A stretch of 64,000 bases of DNA from Geomesophilobacter sediminis (GTDB taxonomy: Bacteria > Desulfobacterota > Desulfuromonadia > Geobacterales > Geobacteraceae): NCBI RefSeq assembly GCF_016458275.1, contig NZ_JAEMHM010000001.1, forward strand, positions 124,001-188,000. The letters run 5' to 3'. The notes under the pieces are model-generated. The model did not search any database. It was not told the origin of the DNA and saw only the letters and a program-made list of their open reading frames with translations. The position numbers and the translations under genes were made by a program. Shown piece after piece: positions 50,512 through 59,509 of the stretch. Numbering within the stretch: the first letter of the stretch is position 1; each line of letters starts with the position of its first letter.

Positions 50512-51123
50512 TCAGGTCGTCGGAGTGGACAGGTCGGGTTCGCGGGCGTTGAGCAGGCAGGTGACGAGCTGAGAGCGGCTGGTGACGTTGAACTTCTTGA
50601 AGATGCGGGACATGTGCGCCTTCACCGTGTGTTCGCTCATGTAGAGCTCCTCGGCGATCTCGCGGTTCTTCTTCCCCTGGGAGAGGTGTTGCAGGATCTC
50701 CTGCTCCCGCTTGCTGATCCGTTCTGTTTCCGGGGCGCGGGCGATGTTCCCGGCCCGGCTCAGCAGGGCCTTGACGTTGCTGTTGTTGATCCAGACCTGC
50801 CCTTGGTACACCAGGCGCAGGGCCTTCTGCATCAGGGGAAGATCGGCGTCGGTCGATATCACCCCGAAAAGCTGGTGCAGCAGGATGGTGGTGATCACCT
50901 CCTCCTGGTGCAGCCCGGTGTCCAAAAGGACCACCTTTGCCTGCGGCCAGCGCGACAACAGCTCCCCGGTGATGCTCCGTTTGTCCGCCACGACGAGGTC
51001 GGGCGCGTCCCCCGGTGCAGCATCGTGCTCCAGGAAGAACCGGTCTTCGGCATTGTCGCGGCTGAGCAGGTCGCGAAGGGCTTCCCCGACCACCCGGCTT
51101 TTTAGACAGAGCATTACGTTCAT
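50512..51123 (-). CDS. LuxR-type regulator with pseudo-receiver
   Basis: This is a 203-residue transcription regulator with a C-terminal LuxR helix-turn-helix (about residues 137-198: ISKREQEILQHLSQGKKNRE, then LYMSEHTVKAHMSRIFKKF). The N-terminal region has receiver-like secondary structure but lacks the acid pair and the conserved Lys; only DLVVADKRS and LLDTGL recall the active site. It is likely to respond to something other than phosphorylation, or to be constitutive. It lies downstream of the GGDEF-EAL gene on the same strand, 380 nt away. Confidence 0.8.
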   Translation of the reverse strand: MNVMLCLKSRVVGEALRDLLSRDNAEDRFFLEHDAAPGDAPDLVVADKRSITGELLSRWPQAKVVLLDTGLHQEEVITTILLHQLFGVISTDADLPLMQKALRLVYQGQVWINNSNVKALLSRAGNIARAPETERISKREQEILQHLSQGKKNREIAEELYMSEHTVKAHMSRIFKKFNVTSRSQLVTCLLNAREPDLSTPTT

Positions 51124-51502
51124 GGCAGGCTCGCTCCTGTTTCGTGCAGGGATGGACGCGACCTTATCGGTGACGTTCCCGGACTATCGATCGAACCAGT
51201 CAGCCAGACGTGCTACCGTGGGAAGGATGCAGCGGGCAAGGTAAGCCGCGGCCGCCGCTCGTACTGTCAGGAACGGCTGGCCGGGTAGGGAAAAGATATT
51301 GGGAAAAATACGGACAATGGATCAGCCGTATCTGCATTGAAAGCCGCACACCCTTTTATTCAAGCAACAGCTCCCTTTCCAAGAGGGAGAACATTGTCAA
51401 TTGTATAAGGGGGGCGCGCCATTGCAAGCTGAGTCGCTGCAAAAACAAGCAGGACCGGTGCCGTGAGTTATCCGCACCGATGCTGTGACAGTTCGGAACA
51501 CT
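51124..51502. other. Gene-free gap between GGDEF-EAL gene and LuxR-type gene
   Basis: This 379-nt gap has no ORF of merit. Two hairpins are visible: CTCCCTTTCC/AAGAGGGAG near 51370-51390 and CGGTGC/GCACCG near 51457-51478; the second lies 25 nt after the GGDEF-EAL stop and may reduce read-through. The promoter of the LuxR gene should lie in the rest. Confidence 0.4.
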
Positions 51503-54500
51503 CTACTGACTTCCCTCACCCCCGTAATGCAAGTCGCAGAATCCCTGCTTGATTTCCTGTACCACCTGCACCAGGCGCTCGGCGGCGACCGGCGGGGAAT
51601 AGAGGTATCCCTGGATGTAGTCGCAGCCGAGATCGCTCAGGATGTCCTGCTGGTCCATCCCTTCCACCCCTTCGGCGACGGTACAGGTGCCGAAGCTCTT
51701 GGCCAGCTCGACGATGGAGCGGGCGATCGCCCGGTCCCCGGCGTTTTTCGCCAGCTCGCAGATGAAGGAACGGTCTATCTTCAGGCAGGTGACCGGGAAG
51801 TTGCGGAGATAGCTGAGCGATGAGTAGCCGGTTCCGAAATCGTCGATGGCGATGCCGCAGCCGATCTCGCGCAGGTTGTTCATGGTCTTCATGGCCGCTT
51901 CCGGTTTTTCCACCAGGGTGCTCTCGGTGAGCTCCAGCTCCAGCCGGGCCGGATCGATGCCGGTCTCGGCAATCGCGGAGGAGACCTGGCTGATCACCGC
52001 CTGCGACTTGAACTGGATCGGCGAGATGTTTACCGCCATGTCCAGGTCCAGGCCCTGTTCGCGCCAGGCCACCTGCTGGCGGCACGCGGTGCGCAGCACC
52101 CACTCTCCGATCGGGATGATGGTGCGGTTGGACTCGGCGATGGGGATGAACCGGATCGGTGAGACCATGCCGAAGGTCGGGCTGTTCCAGCGCAAAAGCG
52201 CTTCCACGCCGGTCACCTCCCCCGTCTCCAGATTCACTTTCGGCTGGTAGAGCAGCACCAGTTCGTCGTTCTGCACGGCGTGGCGCAGGGCGTGGTCCAG
52301 CGCCATGTGGTCGCGGGTGATGCGGTTCAGCTCCTCGTGGAAGAAGCGGAAGGTGTTCTTGCCTTCGCCCTTGGAGTGGTACAGCGCGATGTCCGCGTGT
52401 TTTTCCAGGGTCTCCGCATCGGCGCCGTCGCGCGGGAACAGGGCGATACCGATACTCACCGATACCGTCACCTCCATCCCCTCCAGTTCGACCGGATTCG
52501 TCGTCTGTTCCAGCAGTTTCGAGGCGACCACCGCGACATCCTCCTCGTTGCGGATGTCGTGCAGGATGATGGCGAACTCGTCCCCCCCCAGCCGGCAGAC
52601 GATGTCGTCGTCGCGCAGCGACTCGCGATAGCGCCGGGACATCTCGCGCAGCAGCTGGTCCCCGGCCGGGTGCCCGAGGCTGTCGTTGATGTGCTTGAAG
52701 GTGTCCAGGTCGAGGTACATCAGGGCGATGGAATTTTCCTGGCGCCGGCTGCGGCGCATCGCCAGGTCGAGCCGGTCCTTGAGCATGCGGCGGTTGGGGA
52801 GTTCGGTGAGCGGGTCGTAGTAAGCCAGGTGCTCGATGGTCGCCTCGGCGTTTTTCCGCTCGTTGATGTCCTCCACGTTGGCGATGAAGTGGGTGATCTC
52901 CCCCTTTTCGTTGCGCAGCGGGCTGATCGAGGCGACCGACCAGTAGACCTCGCCGGTCTTGCGGCGGTTCAGCACCTCGCCGCGCCACTCGCGCCCGCTC
53001 AGGATGGTGTTCCAGAGGTCCTTGAACACCTCCGGGGGGGTCGACTGCGACTTCATGATGCGCGGGTTCTTGCCCAGCGCCTCTTCCGGGGCGTAGCCGG
53101 TCACCTCGGTGAACTTGCGGTTCACGTACTCGATGGTGCCGTGCACGTCGGTGATCATGACCGCGCTGGCGCTGTTTTCCAGGCCGTGGTAGAGCTTGCG
53201 CAGGTATTCCTGGTTTTGCACCATGGCCGCCTGGACCTCTTTCTGCTTGGTCACGTCCCGGATCGACTCGATGGTCCCGATGCGCTTGCCGACCGAGTCG
53301 TAAAGCGGCGCGGCGACCGCCCAGACGTAGGCCCCGACCCCGCCGTGCAGGGACGGGCAGAAGCTCTCCACCCCGACCGTCTCGCCGCGGTGGGTGACGG
53401 CGGAGTATTTGCCGATGATGACTTCCTTGTGGTCATCCACGTAGTCCACCAGCATCTTGCGGCGCTGTCCGTAGAACGGGACGGTGTACTCGTAATCCCC
53501 CTTGCCGACCATTTCCTCCTTGCTTACCCCGGTCATCTCCTCCATGGCGCGGTTCCAGATCACGACCTTCTTGTCGTTGTTGGTCACCAGCACCGCGTCG
53601 GGAAGAAAGTCGATCATCTCGCGCAGCTGCTGCTGGGTCTCCCTCAGCTCCGCATCGGTCCGTTCCACGATCTGACGCTGTTTCTGCTGGAACCTCTGGA
53701 ATCCCGCCAGCGCGACGCTGGAGGAAAACGAGATGAAAAGGAGGATGCCGAGCTGGTTGCGGGCGTGTTCCCGCCAGTTGCTGGTGATCGCCGACATGCT
53801 GCGGGTGGTGGCGATCAAAAAACCCTTGTCCATGAGGAGGTCGCGCGGTTTCACGCTGATCACCGCCGTCATCCGGGTCTGGCCGCTCTGCCCGGTGCCG
53901 TAGATAAAGACGTCGGACTGCTTGCCGCTGGCGAGGTGCCGGGCGTAGACCGAATCGGAGCTGCGGATGTTGGGGACGTGGTCCGGCTTCCCCGGCAGGG
54001 TGACGAACTCGCCGCCGTCCTCGTGGACGATGGCCGACTGCATGTCCGGCGCGTAGTTGACGGAGTCGAGGAGCGGCTTGAAAGAGGCCGGGTCGATGCC
54101 CGCCGCGACGACGCCGGCAAAGCCGCGTTCGTCGCTGATCCCCCGGACCAGGTTCATGATCCAGTGCCCGCTGCGGGTCTTCAGCGGCGGAGAGAGGTAC
54201 AGGGTCGCGGCGTTAGGATTCTTGCGCGCCTGCCGGAAGTAATCGCGCTGGCTCAGATCGAGCCCCTCCAGTTCCTTGCGGTTGGAAAGCCGCACCTTCC
54301 CTTGCCGGTCCAGTACCAAGACGGCCCGGATTCCGGAGACCTCCTCGTCGATGAGCTTCGACTCGTAGGCAAAAGAGGTTCTTTTCCAGTTTTCCGTCGG
54401 CATCTCGCTCAGTTCGTCCCGGATTGCCATCATGGTATGTTCGGTACCCATCAGGCGGTTGTTCAGGTTTTCGCCGATGACCCTCGCCTGGGCGAGCAGT

Positions 54501-54634
54501 CGGTACTTCTCCGTTTCGACGGTATCGCGATAGATCCGGTAGAGGTTGTGAGCCACCGCACCGGTCACCAGGAAAATGGTGATCCCGAGCATGGTCCACT
54601 GAATCTTTTTATTCTTTTCGAAATCCTTACTCAT
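51503..54634 (-). CDS. Membrane PAS-GGDEF-EAL c-di-GMP enzyme
   Basis: This 1043-residue protein has a dCache-like periplasmic sensor between two helices (about residues 14-33 and 287-307). Two PAS domains follow: about 335-460 (FLPDAVLVTNNDKKVVIWNR) and about 478-595 (ENSASAVMITDVHGTIEYVN). The diguanylate cyclase motif is intact (RLGGDEFAIILHD, near residue 693), and so is the phosphodiesterase motif (GVEALLRWNSP near 835), with the later DDFGTGYSSLSYL. Both activities are therefore possible. It is a candidate source of c-di-GMP for the PilZ protein at 13.0 kb. Confidence 0.92.
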   Translation of the reverse strand: MSKDFEKNKKIQWTMLGITIFLVTGAVAHNLYRIYRDTVETEKYRLLAQARVIGENLNNRLMGTEHTMMAIRDELSEMPTENWKRTSFAYESKLIDEEVSGIRAVLVLDRQGKVRLSNRKELEGLDLSQRDYFRQARKNPNAATLYLSPPLKTRSGHWIMNLVRGISDERGFAGVVAAGIDPASFKPLLDSVNYAPDMQSAIVHEDGGEFVTLPGKPDHVPNIRSSDSVYARHLASGKQSDVFIYGTGQSGQTRMTAVISVKPRDLLMDKGFLIATTRSMSAITSNWREHARNQLGILLFISFSSSVALAGFQRFQQKQRQIVERTDAELRETQQQLREMIDFLPDAVLVTNNDKKVVIWNRAMEEMTGVSKEEMVGKGDYEYTVPFYGQRRKMLVDYVDDHKEVIIGKYSAVTHRGETVGVESFCPSLHGGVGAYVWAVAAPLYDSVGKRIGTIESIRDVTKQKEVQAAMVQNQEYLRKLYHGLENSASAVMITDVHGTIEYVNRKFTEVTGYAPEEALGKNPRIMKSQSTPPEVFKDLWNTILSGREWRGEVLNRRKTGEVYWSVASISPLRNEKGEITHFIANVEDINERKNAEATIEHLAYYDPLTELPNRRMLKDRLDLAMRRSRRQENSIALMYLDLDTFKHINDSLGHPAGDQLLREMSRRYRESLRDDDIVCRLGGDEFAIILHDIRNEEDVAVVASKLLEQTTNPVELEGMEVTVSVSIGIALFPRDGADAETLEKHADIALYHSKGEGKNTFRFFHEELNRITRDHMALDHALRHAVQNDELVLLYQPKVNLETGEVTGVEALLRWNSPTFGMVSPIRFIPIAESNRTIIPIGEWVLRTACRQQVAWREQGLDLDMAVNISPIQFKSQAVISQVSSAIAETGIDPARLELELTESTLVEKPEAAMKTMNNLREIGCGIAIDDFGTGYSSLSYLRNFPVTCLKIDRSFICELAKNAGDRAIARSIVELAKSFGTCTVAEGVEGMDQQDILSDLGCDYIQGYLYSPPVAAERLVQVVQEIKQGFCDLHYGGEGSQ

Positions 54635-55048
54635 GCCTTCTCCTCAGTTCCCTTCGAGATCATGCCCAAAGAAAACCGAAATTGCCGCTCCGCCGAATCG
54701 TGCCATGGCTCGGATTCCGACGGATTCACTACGTTACCGGATCAGTTAAGAACAATAATGTCTGGAAGTTACCCCATCGCTACTTATCGGCTCTCTTTGC
54801 CTTTTCTTGAATTCTGGTGGTCCTGAGCTAACTGGCGCCGCAATGAGACTTTTTTGGTCTTTTATGGGGTTCGAGAAGAAAAAAAGTTGGTGCTGGATGC
54901 AGATTTTTTTTGGATGCCGTGAGGGGACCGAAACGAAAAAGCGCCGGCACCCTGAGGTGCCGACGCCTGATACTTACCGCGGAAACTTGACCGGTGGGAG
55001 CGCCTTTCCAGGCGCGAATACCACCGACCGATCGAGTACCCCGTCCCT
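54635..55048. repeat. Gene-free gap with half REP-like element (54993-55020)
   Basis: GGTGGGAGCGCCTTTCCAGG-CGCGAATA is a single left arm of the REP-like family with no partner nearby. The rest of the gap holds the promoter region of the GGDEF-EAL gene, not resolved. Confidence 0.55.
54934..54966 (-). terminator. Terminator of thioesterase gene
   Basis: GCGCCGGCACC/GGTGCCGACGC pair around CTGA; on the minus strand the stem ends in TTTTTCG. Confidence 0.7.
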
Positions 55049-55489
55049 TCACCGCTTCTTTCGGATCAGGAAAAAGGCGCTGAATTCGGCAACCTTCTCG
55101 GTGCCGCTGAAGATGTCCGCTGCCCCGGTTATTTTACGTTCGTCGAGCCGGGTCGCCCTGGCCTCGGCGCGCACCGTCCCTTCGTGGACCGCGGCGAGGA
55201 ATTTGAGCGTCATCTCCACCGTCACAAAATCAGTCCCTTCCGGGACCAGGCTCTTGATAGCCATGGCAACCGCGGTATCCGCCAGCGAGGTGACCGCACC
55301 GCCGTGCATGACCCCCGCCCCCTGGGCGAGCTTGATCTTGAAGGGCATGGTAAGAACGGCCCGTCCCGCTTCGGCCGCCTCGATCGTCATCCCCAGGTAC
55401 TCCTCAAACGGGGCGCACGCGATCCATTCCGGCAGCTCGAAGGGGATCTGATTCGGATCTATCGTCTGTTCGTACAGCTTTTCGTACAT
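55049..55489 (-). CDS. PaaI-type hotdog thioesterase
   Basis: This 146-residue hotdog-fold protein has the PaaI/YbgC-like core GAGVMHGGAVTSLADTAVAM with the HGG catalytic region, and a C-terminal strand FLAAVHEGTVRAEA. It is expected to hydrolyse an acyl-CoA. I take ATG 55489, which gives MYEKLYEQTIDPNQIPFEL after AAAGGTAG. A possible extension upstream is not conserved. The substrate is unknown. Confidence 0.83.
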   Translation of the reverse strand: MYEKLYEQTIDPNQIPFELPEWIACAPFEEYLGMTIEAAEAGRAVLTMPFKIKLAQGAGVMHGGAVTSLADTAVAMAIKSLVPEGTDFVTVEMTLKFLAAVHEGTVRAEARATRLDERKITGAADIFSGTEKVAEFSAFFLIRKKR

Positions 55490-55703
55490 AGTGGCTACCT
55501 TTTCTCGCGTACCTTTCCCAACCGGGAAACCTGGTCCAAAAACAGAGCCGGGATGGTCATTAGGCGGCCATCGGAAGGGGTTTATTGAACGTTTCTGGTA
55601 AAAACCTGATTTCCTTGGGGTTTGATTTTGTGATATAAGGGTCGATTTGCAGGTGGTAATTGGGTTGACTTCCGCGTCAGCTTCCATGGGAGGAGTCACT
55701 GTT

Positions 55704-56189
55704 ATGACAATGAGAGCTTTGGCGGCTCTGCTATTCCTGCTCGGCGGGGTGCTCCTTATTGGCAGCACGGACTCATGCAACGCGCAGGAACCGCTCGAAT
55801 TCTCGGTGGTGAAAAAAGGAGAAGTGTCGCCTTCCGGTAACCATGCCCCCGTGGTGAAGGTGATCCGTAACAATACCGAGTGGGGAAATTTCTGGATCGA
55901 GTTGAATATCAACGCCTTCATCGTCCCGGCACGCCCGGCGGTCGATTTTGACCACACGATCCTGATTGCCGTCGTCGATGCCCCGCAGCCGACGGGAGGT
56001 CACGCGATTGCCGTGACTTCGGTACTGCCGACATCGACCGGCGTAGTCGTCGTCGCTCAGCAGGTGGCTCCGGGGCCGGGCTGTATCGTCAGCGAGGACT
56101 TGAAGCAGCCGTTTCAGGTTGTCGCCGTGCCCGGTTTTTCCGGTGCAGCAACTCTGGCCCTGTCACCGGCGGTATGCGACTGTGACTGA
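55704..56189 (+). CDS. PrcB-like secreted protein
   Basis: This is a 161-residue exported protein (signal segment RALAALLFLLGGVLLIGST) whose mature part fits the PrcB C-terminal domain: an EWGNFWIELN block, PAVDFDHTILIAVVDAPQPT, GGHAIAVTSV and a Cys-bearing GPGCIVSEDLKQPFQVVAVP. PrcB proteins are named from a Treponema protease complex; in this genome no protease is adjacent. ATG 55704 follows GGGAGGAG. It is divergent from the thioesterase. Confidence 0.7.
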   Translation: MTMRALAALLFLLGGVLLIGSTDSCNAQEPLEFSVVKKGEVSPSGNHAPVVKVIRNNTEWGNFWIELNINAFIVPARPAVDFDHTILIAVVDAPQPTGGHAIAVTSVLPTSTGVVVVAQQVAPGPGCIVSEDLKQPFQVVAVPGFSGAATLALSPAVCDCD

Positions 56190-56196
56190 CGCGGTT

Positions 56197-57330
56197 TCAA
56201 CTCAGTTCCGAGATACGTTCGCTGATCAGCGAGCAAACCTCCTCGGAGTTTTTATTCAGTAGTTGGACGTGACGGAAGAATTCGAGAGCAAGATCCTTAC
56301 TACCCCGCTCCACGAGTAACTCCCCCGGTTCCATAAAAAGCCTCGTGTCACCCCCCTCCTTGCGAAAGAGCTTGTCGTAGCAGGCACAGGCCTCCTTCAG
56401 TTGACCCAACTGGCAGTGCATCTTCAACATCCCCAGGAAAGCGAACTTGTCATAACTGCGATCCAGGCAGCTTTGGTAGGCATGTTCGGCGGCGTCGAAT
56501 CGGCCCAGGTTACGGTACGCATCCCCCAAACGGGTCAAGAGGTTCGGGGTCCCGCTGTCGTGTTGCAGGATTTGCTCCCACACCTCGACGGCCCGCTCGT
56601 AGTTGCACATCCTCCGGTAGTAGTTCCCCAATCCGTAGAGCGCATGGTTGTTGTGCGGTTCCTGTTGGAGAGCCATTTCAAAGTAATGGCGGGCCTGCTC
56701 AAAGTTTTCGTGCTTCAGGTGCAGGTTGCCCAGGATGGTCACGATCGTGATGGTACTGACGCCGATGGCAAGCGATTTTTCATAGTACTCGATGGCGAGA
56801 AGTTCCTGGCCCGTCGTTTTGTACAGGTCGGCCAACCCCAGCAAGACATAGCGGTCCTTCTGCCTGATGGCGTAAGCCTTTTTGTAAAAGGTCTCCGCAT
56901 TTTCGTAATCGCCGATCTTCTTGTAGCTGTCGGCAATGCGCGTCAGAACCATTAAGTTGTTCGGGTTCTTGTGGAGTGATCTTCTAAAGCACTCAATAGA
57001 CTCGCCGTATTGATACATCCCCCGCAGCGCGTCACCCAGTCCGACCAGGGAAAAGGCATTTTCCGGATCGAAGTCCAACACCTTGCGGTAGCATTCGGCA
57101 GCGTTGGAAAATTTCTTCTGGTAGCGCAGCGCGTCACCCATTCCCGTCAGCACATACGGATTTCGTGCGTCGATTCCCAAAGCGGTTTCATAAACAGCGT
57201 AAGCTTCAGCGTATCGCTTGGCTCGAACCAGATTATGCCCTTGCTTTGAGAGTTCCAGTACCCTTGCATGTGCGGTATCGGTGACCTTCATACCACTGGC
57301 ATTGAGGTCGGTATCCTGAGGTACGATCAT
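56197..57330 (-). CDS. TPR-repeat protein
   Basis: This 377-residue protein consists of about nine tetratricopeptide repeats, with clear units starting LVRAKRYAEAYAVYETAL, ALRYQKKFSNAAECYRKVLD, ALRGMYQYGESIECFRRSL and YKKIGDYENAETFYKKA. It has no signal peptide or membrane helix, so a cytoplasmic scaffold is likely. The stop is 7 nt from the PrcB gene on the other strand. The partners are unknown. Confidence 0.8.
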   Translation of the reverse strand: MIVPQDTDLNASGMKVTDTAHARVLELSKQGHNLVRAKRYAEAYAVYETALGIDARNPYVLTGMGDALRYQKKFSNAAECYRKVLDFDPENAFSLVGLGDALRGMYQYGESIECFRRSLHKNPNNLMVLTRIADSYKKIGDYENAETFYKKAYAIRQKDRYVLLGLADLYKTTGQELLAIEYYEKSLAIGVSTITIVTILGNLHLKHENFEQARHYFEMALQQEPHNNHALYGLGNYYRRMCNYERAVEVWEQILQHDSGTPNLLTRLGDAYRNLGRFDAAEHAYQSCLDRSYDKFAFLGMLKMHCQLGQLKEACACYDKLFRKEGGDTRLFMEPGELLVERGSKDLALEFFRHVQLLNKNSEEVCSLISERISELS

Positions 57331-57541
57331 GGCTGATCATGTTCCTTTATCTGAAGAATGGAAAGTTGAAGGCGATCGCGAGCGACCGAAAACAGGGGCA
57401 ACCCGAGGGAGTTCCAGAACTGCCGGGTCTGCTTTCTGTTTCGTTTTAGTGAGCTTTGGATAATACGAGCTTTGTAACCGGATTTCAATAGAAGCTTTTC
57501 CGCTGGGAACGACCCGGGTCTTGATAAGAGATACCTGCGCT
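57331..57541. other. Gap upstream of TPR gene, nothing recognised
   Basis: This 211-nt gap has no visible gene, terminator or repeat. It should contain the promoter of the TPR gene on the minus strand. Confidence 0.4.
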
Positions 57542-58231
57542 CTACTCAATATCAATTCTCTCGACGGTCACCTGCTCGTCGGATACCAGTCTGGCAAGGG
57601 TCGACCCCGCATCGAAGGTGCAGGTCGCTTCTTCTATCTTCATCCCGAGAGTTTCCAGTCCCGAATTCAATTCAGCCAGAGCCGGCTGCACAAATGCATT
57701 CGCGTCTTCATCTCCTTTCGGAGGCGACGGCCAGGTTATCCGGGCGGCGCTGTTGTACAACTTTCGCTTCACTATCAGGGGGAGTTCATCCTGATAACGG
57801 ATAAAGTAGTCGTAGGCTCGCTGCAATGAGGTCAGATCCATGATGTAGCTGAGGGTCAGTGACAGCCGGCAGGAAATCACCCCCCCTTGCCGGTCGGGAA
57901 AAAATATCTCCACGACATGGGGACGGTCCAAGAGGCGAAAGCTCGGTAATTCGACGATGGTCTGGCCGCGCGAGGCGAAATCGAAGCGGTCGCGGACCGA
58001 TTTCTCCGGTATGAAGTAGACGACCTTGCCCTTGCGCACCATGACCGAATTGGCCGGAACCCGGATGCGGACCAACCCGAAGTAGAGGACGAGGACGAAC
58101 ACGATCAGGAAAACCAGGGCCGCCCGCAACTCCCCCTCGGCCAGGGTATAGATCAGGCCGATCAGAGCCGGCAGCATCAAGAAATAGAAGATCATCCTGC
58201 CGAGAAACCGGATAAGTCTCTGAACGAACAT
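57542..58231 (-). CDS. Membrane protein with Band7/SPFH-like domain
   Basis: This 229-residue protein has two N-terminal membrane helices (about residues 12-30 and 35-52, ALVFLIVFVLVLYFGLVRI). VPANSVMVRKGKVVYFIPEK and the following beta-rich segment resemble the start of a Band7/SPFH domain; the end, FDAGSTLARLVSDEQVTVER, also fits. I cannot assign a family firmly. It could be a small stomatin-like protein. It is on the same strand as the TPR gene and lies upstream of it, so they may share a message. Confidence 0.55.
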   Translation of the reverse strand: MFVQRLIRFLGRMIFYFLMLPALIGLIYTLAEGELRAALVFLIVFVLVLYFGLVRIRVPANSVMVRKGKVVYFIPEKSVRDRFDFASRGQTIVELPSFRLLDRPHVVEIFFPDRQGGVISCRLSLTLSYIMDLTSLQRAYDYFIRYQDELPLIVKRKLYNSAARITWPSPPKGDEDANAFVQPALAELNSGLETLGMKIEEATCTFDAGSTLARLVSDEQVTVERIDIE

Positions 58232-58450
58232 GAGTTTTCCCCCTCAATCCATTCTCGCCGTCATCACCCCGGAGTGTCAACTGCATCACTGGGAGGGGTA
58301 GCTCTCATGTGACCTGACAATGCTAGTCTCACATTAAGGTGACTATATAGTATCTGCAGGTCATGTCAAAGTGTCGTTTCGACGGATTGGGCGCATCATC
58401 ATCGAAGGGGGGATCTTGCCCTTTCCGGAAGACGGAATTTTCCACCAAGG

Positions 58451-58582
58451 AACAGCAACGCTCGACGCCACACCTCGTTCGCGTCGTTCTTCGTTTTCCC
58501 GGTGATTGAGGAAGAGGACATCGACATCAAGATCGCCGAAAGCGACCTGCGGGTGGACACCTACCGCACCAGGTCCGGCCTT
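58451..58582 (+). pseudogene. prfB: Fragment of peptide chain release factor 2 (prfB)
   Basis: This frame encodes [16 protein letters not shown] then [20 protein letters not shown], which aligns with the stretch before the GGQ loop of bacterial RF2 (E. coli RRHTSFSSAFVYP and DIDIEINPADLRIDVYRT). No start codon lies upstream, the GGQ loop and C-terminus are missing, and the match stops at RSG, 5 nt before a palindromic repeat. The surviving 44 codons have no stop or frameshift, so it is a recent truncation or a captured fragment. The functional prfB must be elsewhere. Confidence 0.75.
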
Positions 58583-58585
58583 AAT

Positions 58586-58626
58586 ACCCCCCTTTGACAA
58601 AGGGGGGATGGGGGGATTTGCCGTTC
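58586..58626. repeat. CCCCCCTTTGACAAAGGGGGG palindrome
   Basis: ACCCCCCTTTGACAAAGGGG plus GGATGGGGGGATTTGCCG belongs to the family at 24.6 and 45.4 kb and directly abuts the prfB fragment. Confidence 0.7.
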
Positions 58627-58661
58627 ATCTGGTTCTCCCGGGAATTCCTGACGCGCCAAAT

Positions 58662-58700
58662 AAAAGCCCTCCTGGCCTGTGGCACCAGAAGGGCTCTTTT
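58662..58700 (-). terminator. Bidirectional terminator of SYLF gene
   Basis: AAAAGCCCTCCTGG pairs with CCAGAAGGGCTCTTTT, with one mismatch, and has T-rich ends on both strands. Confidence 0.8.
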
Positions 58701-58721
58701 GTTCCGGTCATGTTTCCGTGC

Positions 58722-59396
58722 TTATTGCAGCAGCTTTAGCAGCTCCGTTACCGCCGGCGTCGGCTTTACGCCGGTTCCCGCCTCGATCTCCTTGGGCTCG
58801 ATGCCCTGTTTGCCATAGAAGGCGGCGTTGGCGTCGTCGTCGATCATCAGGGCGGCGCCATCGAGCGCGATTCCGGCGAAGAGGCCCCGGCTGCGAGAGT
58901 AGGAGTAGATCTCCGCTTTGAGCGTCAGGTCGGTAGCCCCTTCGGCGCTGCGCCCGACCGGGCCCGCCGCTACCGAGGCGTCGGCCCCCAAGGTGAGTTT
59001 CCCTTTGAGGATGCCGTCCACGCTCTTTTTCGTCTTGAAAACGAGAATGAGGTCGGTGGACTGCGCTCCGATCTGCCAGCCGAGGCTGCCGCCGGCGATC
59101 TTGACGAAGACGGGGTTGCTCCAGGTCCCCTTCTCGTCGCGCACGGTGAGGATGCCGGTTCCGTAGCGGCCGCCGACCACGAAGCCGACCTTGATGACCC
59201 CGGGAATGATCATGATGCCCTGGGCGTTTTGCAAAAGGACCGGCGGAACCCCTTTCTCGGGGATGGCCTTGACCGCCTTGACGACCTCGATGCAATCGTC
59301 GATTTTTGCGCTCTCGCGTTCCGCGAAGGCTGAGGTGGCAAACAAGGTGAGTATCAGGGATGCACATACGGTCATAAGGAAGTTCGATCTTCTCAT
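58722..59396 (-). CDS. SYLF-domain (Ysc84-like) secreted protein
   Basis: This exported 224-residue protein has a signal peptide (LMTVCASLILTLFATSAFA) and a full SYLF domain (about residues 45-224). Recognisable stretches are NAQGIMIIPGVIKVGFVVGG, then SLGWQIGAQSTDLILVF and YSYSRSRGLFAGIALDGAAL. SYLF proteins bind lipids or actin in eukaryotes; the bacterial role is unknown. ATG 59396 follows GAGAGGTAACCCT. Expression appears to be controlled by the GEMM riboswitch directly upstream. Confidence 0.85.
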   Translation of the reverse strand: MRRSNFLMTVCASLILTLFATSAFAERESAKIDDCIEVVKAVKAIPEKGVPPVLLQNAQGIMIIPGVIKVGFVVGGRYGTGILTVRDEKGTWSNPVFVKIAGGSLGWQIGAQSTDLILVFKTKKSVDGILKGKLTLGADASVAAGPVGRSAEGATDLTLKAEIYSYSRSRGLFAGIALDGAALMIDDDANAAFYGKQGIEPKEIEAGTGVKPTPAVTELLKLLQ

Positions 59397-59461
59397 AGGG
59401 TTACCTCTCACGTTTGTTTTAATGAGTTTACCGCAGCCGGTCCGAGTTTCCGGTCTCGGAC

Positions 59462-59509
59462 GCAAAAAAGCCGGGGCTGAATATCGGTTGATATTTCGGC
59501 AACCCGGCT
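59462..59509 (-). terminator. Riboswitch-linked terminator upstream of SYLF gene
   Basis: On the minus strand AGCCGGG (59509-59503) pairs with CCCGGCT (59475-59469), with an inner AATATC/GATATT stem, and ends in TTTTTTGCG. The 5' arm is the 3' edge of the GEMM aptamer, so ligand binding and termination exclude each other. Confidence 0.7.

Noticed and set aside
52280-54826. An 848-codon open frame on the plus strand
   Set aside because: It is antisense to the GGDEF-EAL gene, with a His/Asp/Val-rich composition typical of shadow frames.
58451-58582. A functional short release factor
   Set aside because: The GGQ loop, the C-terminus and any start codon are absent, so only a remnant is claimed.
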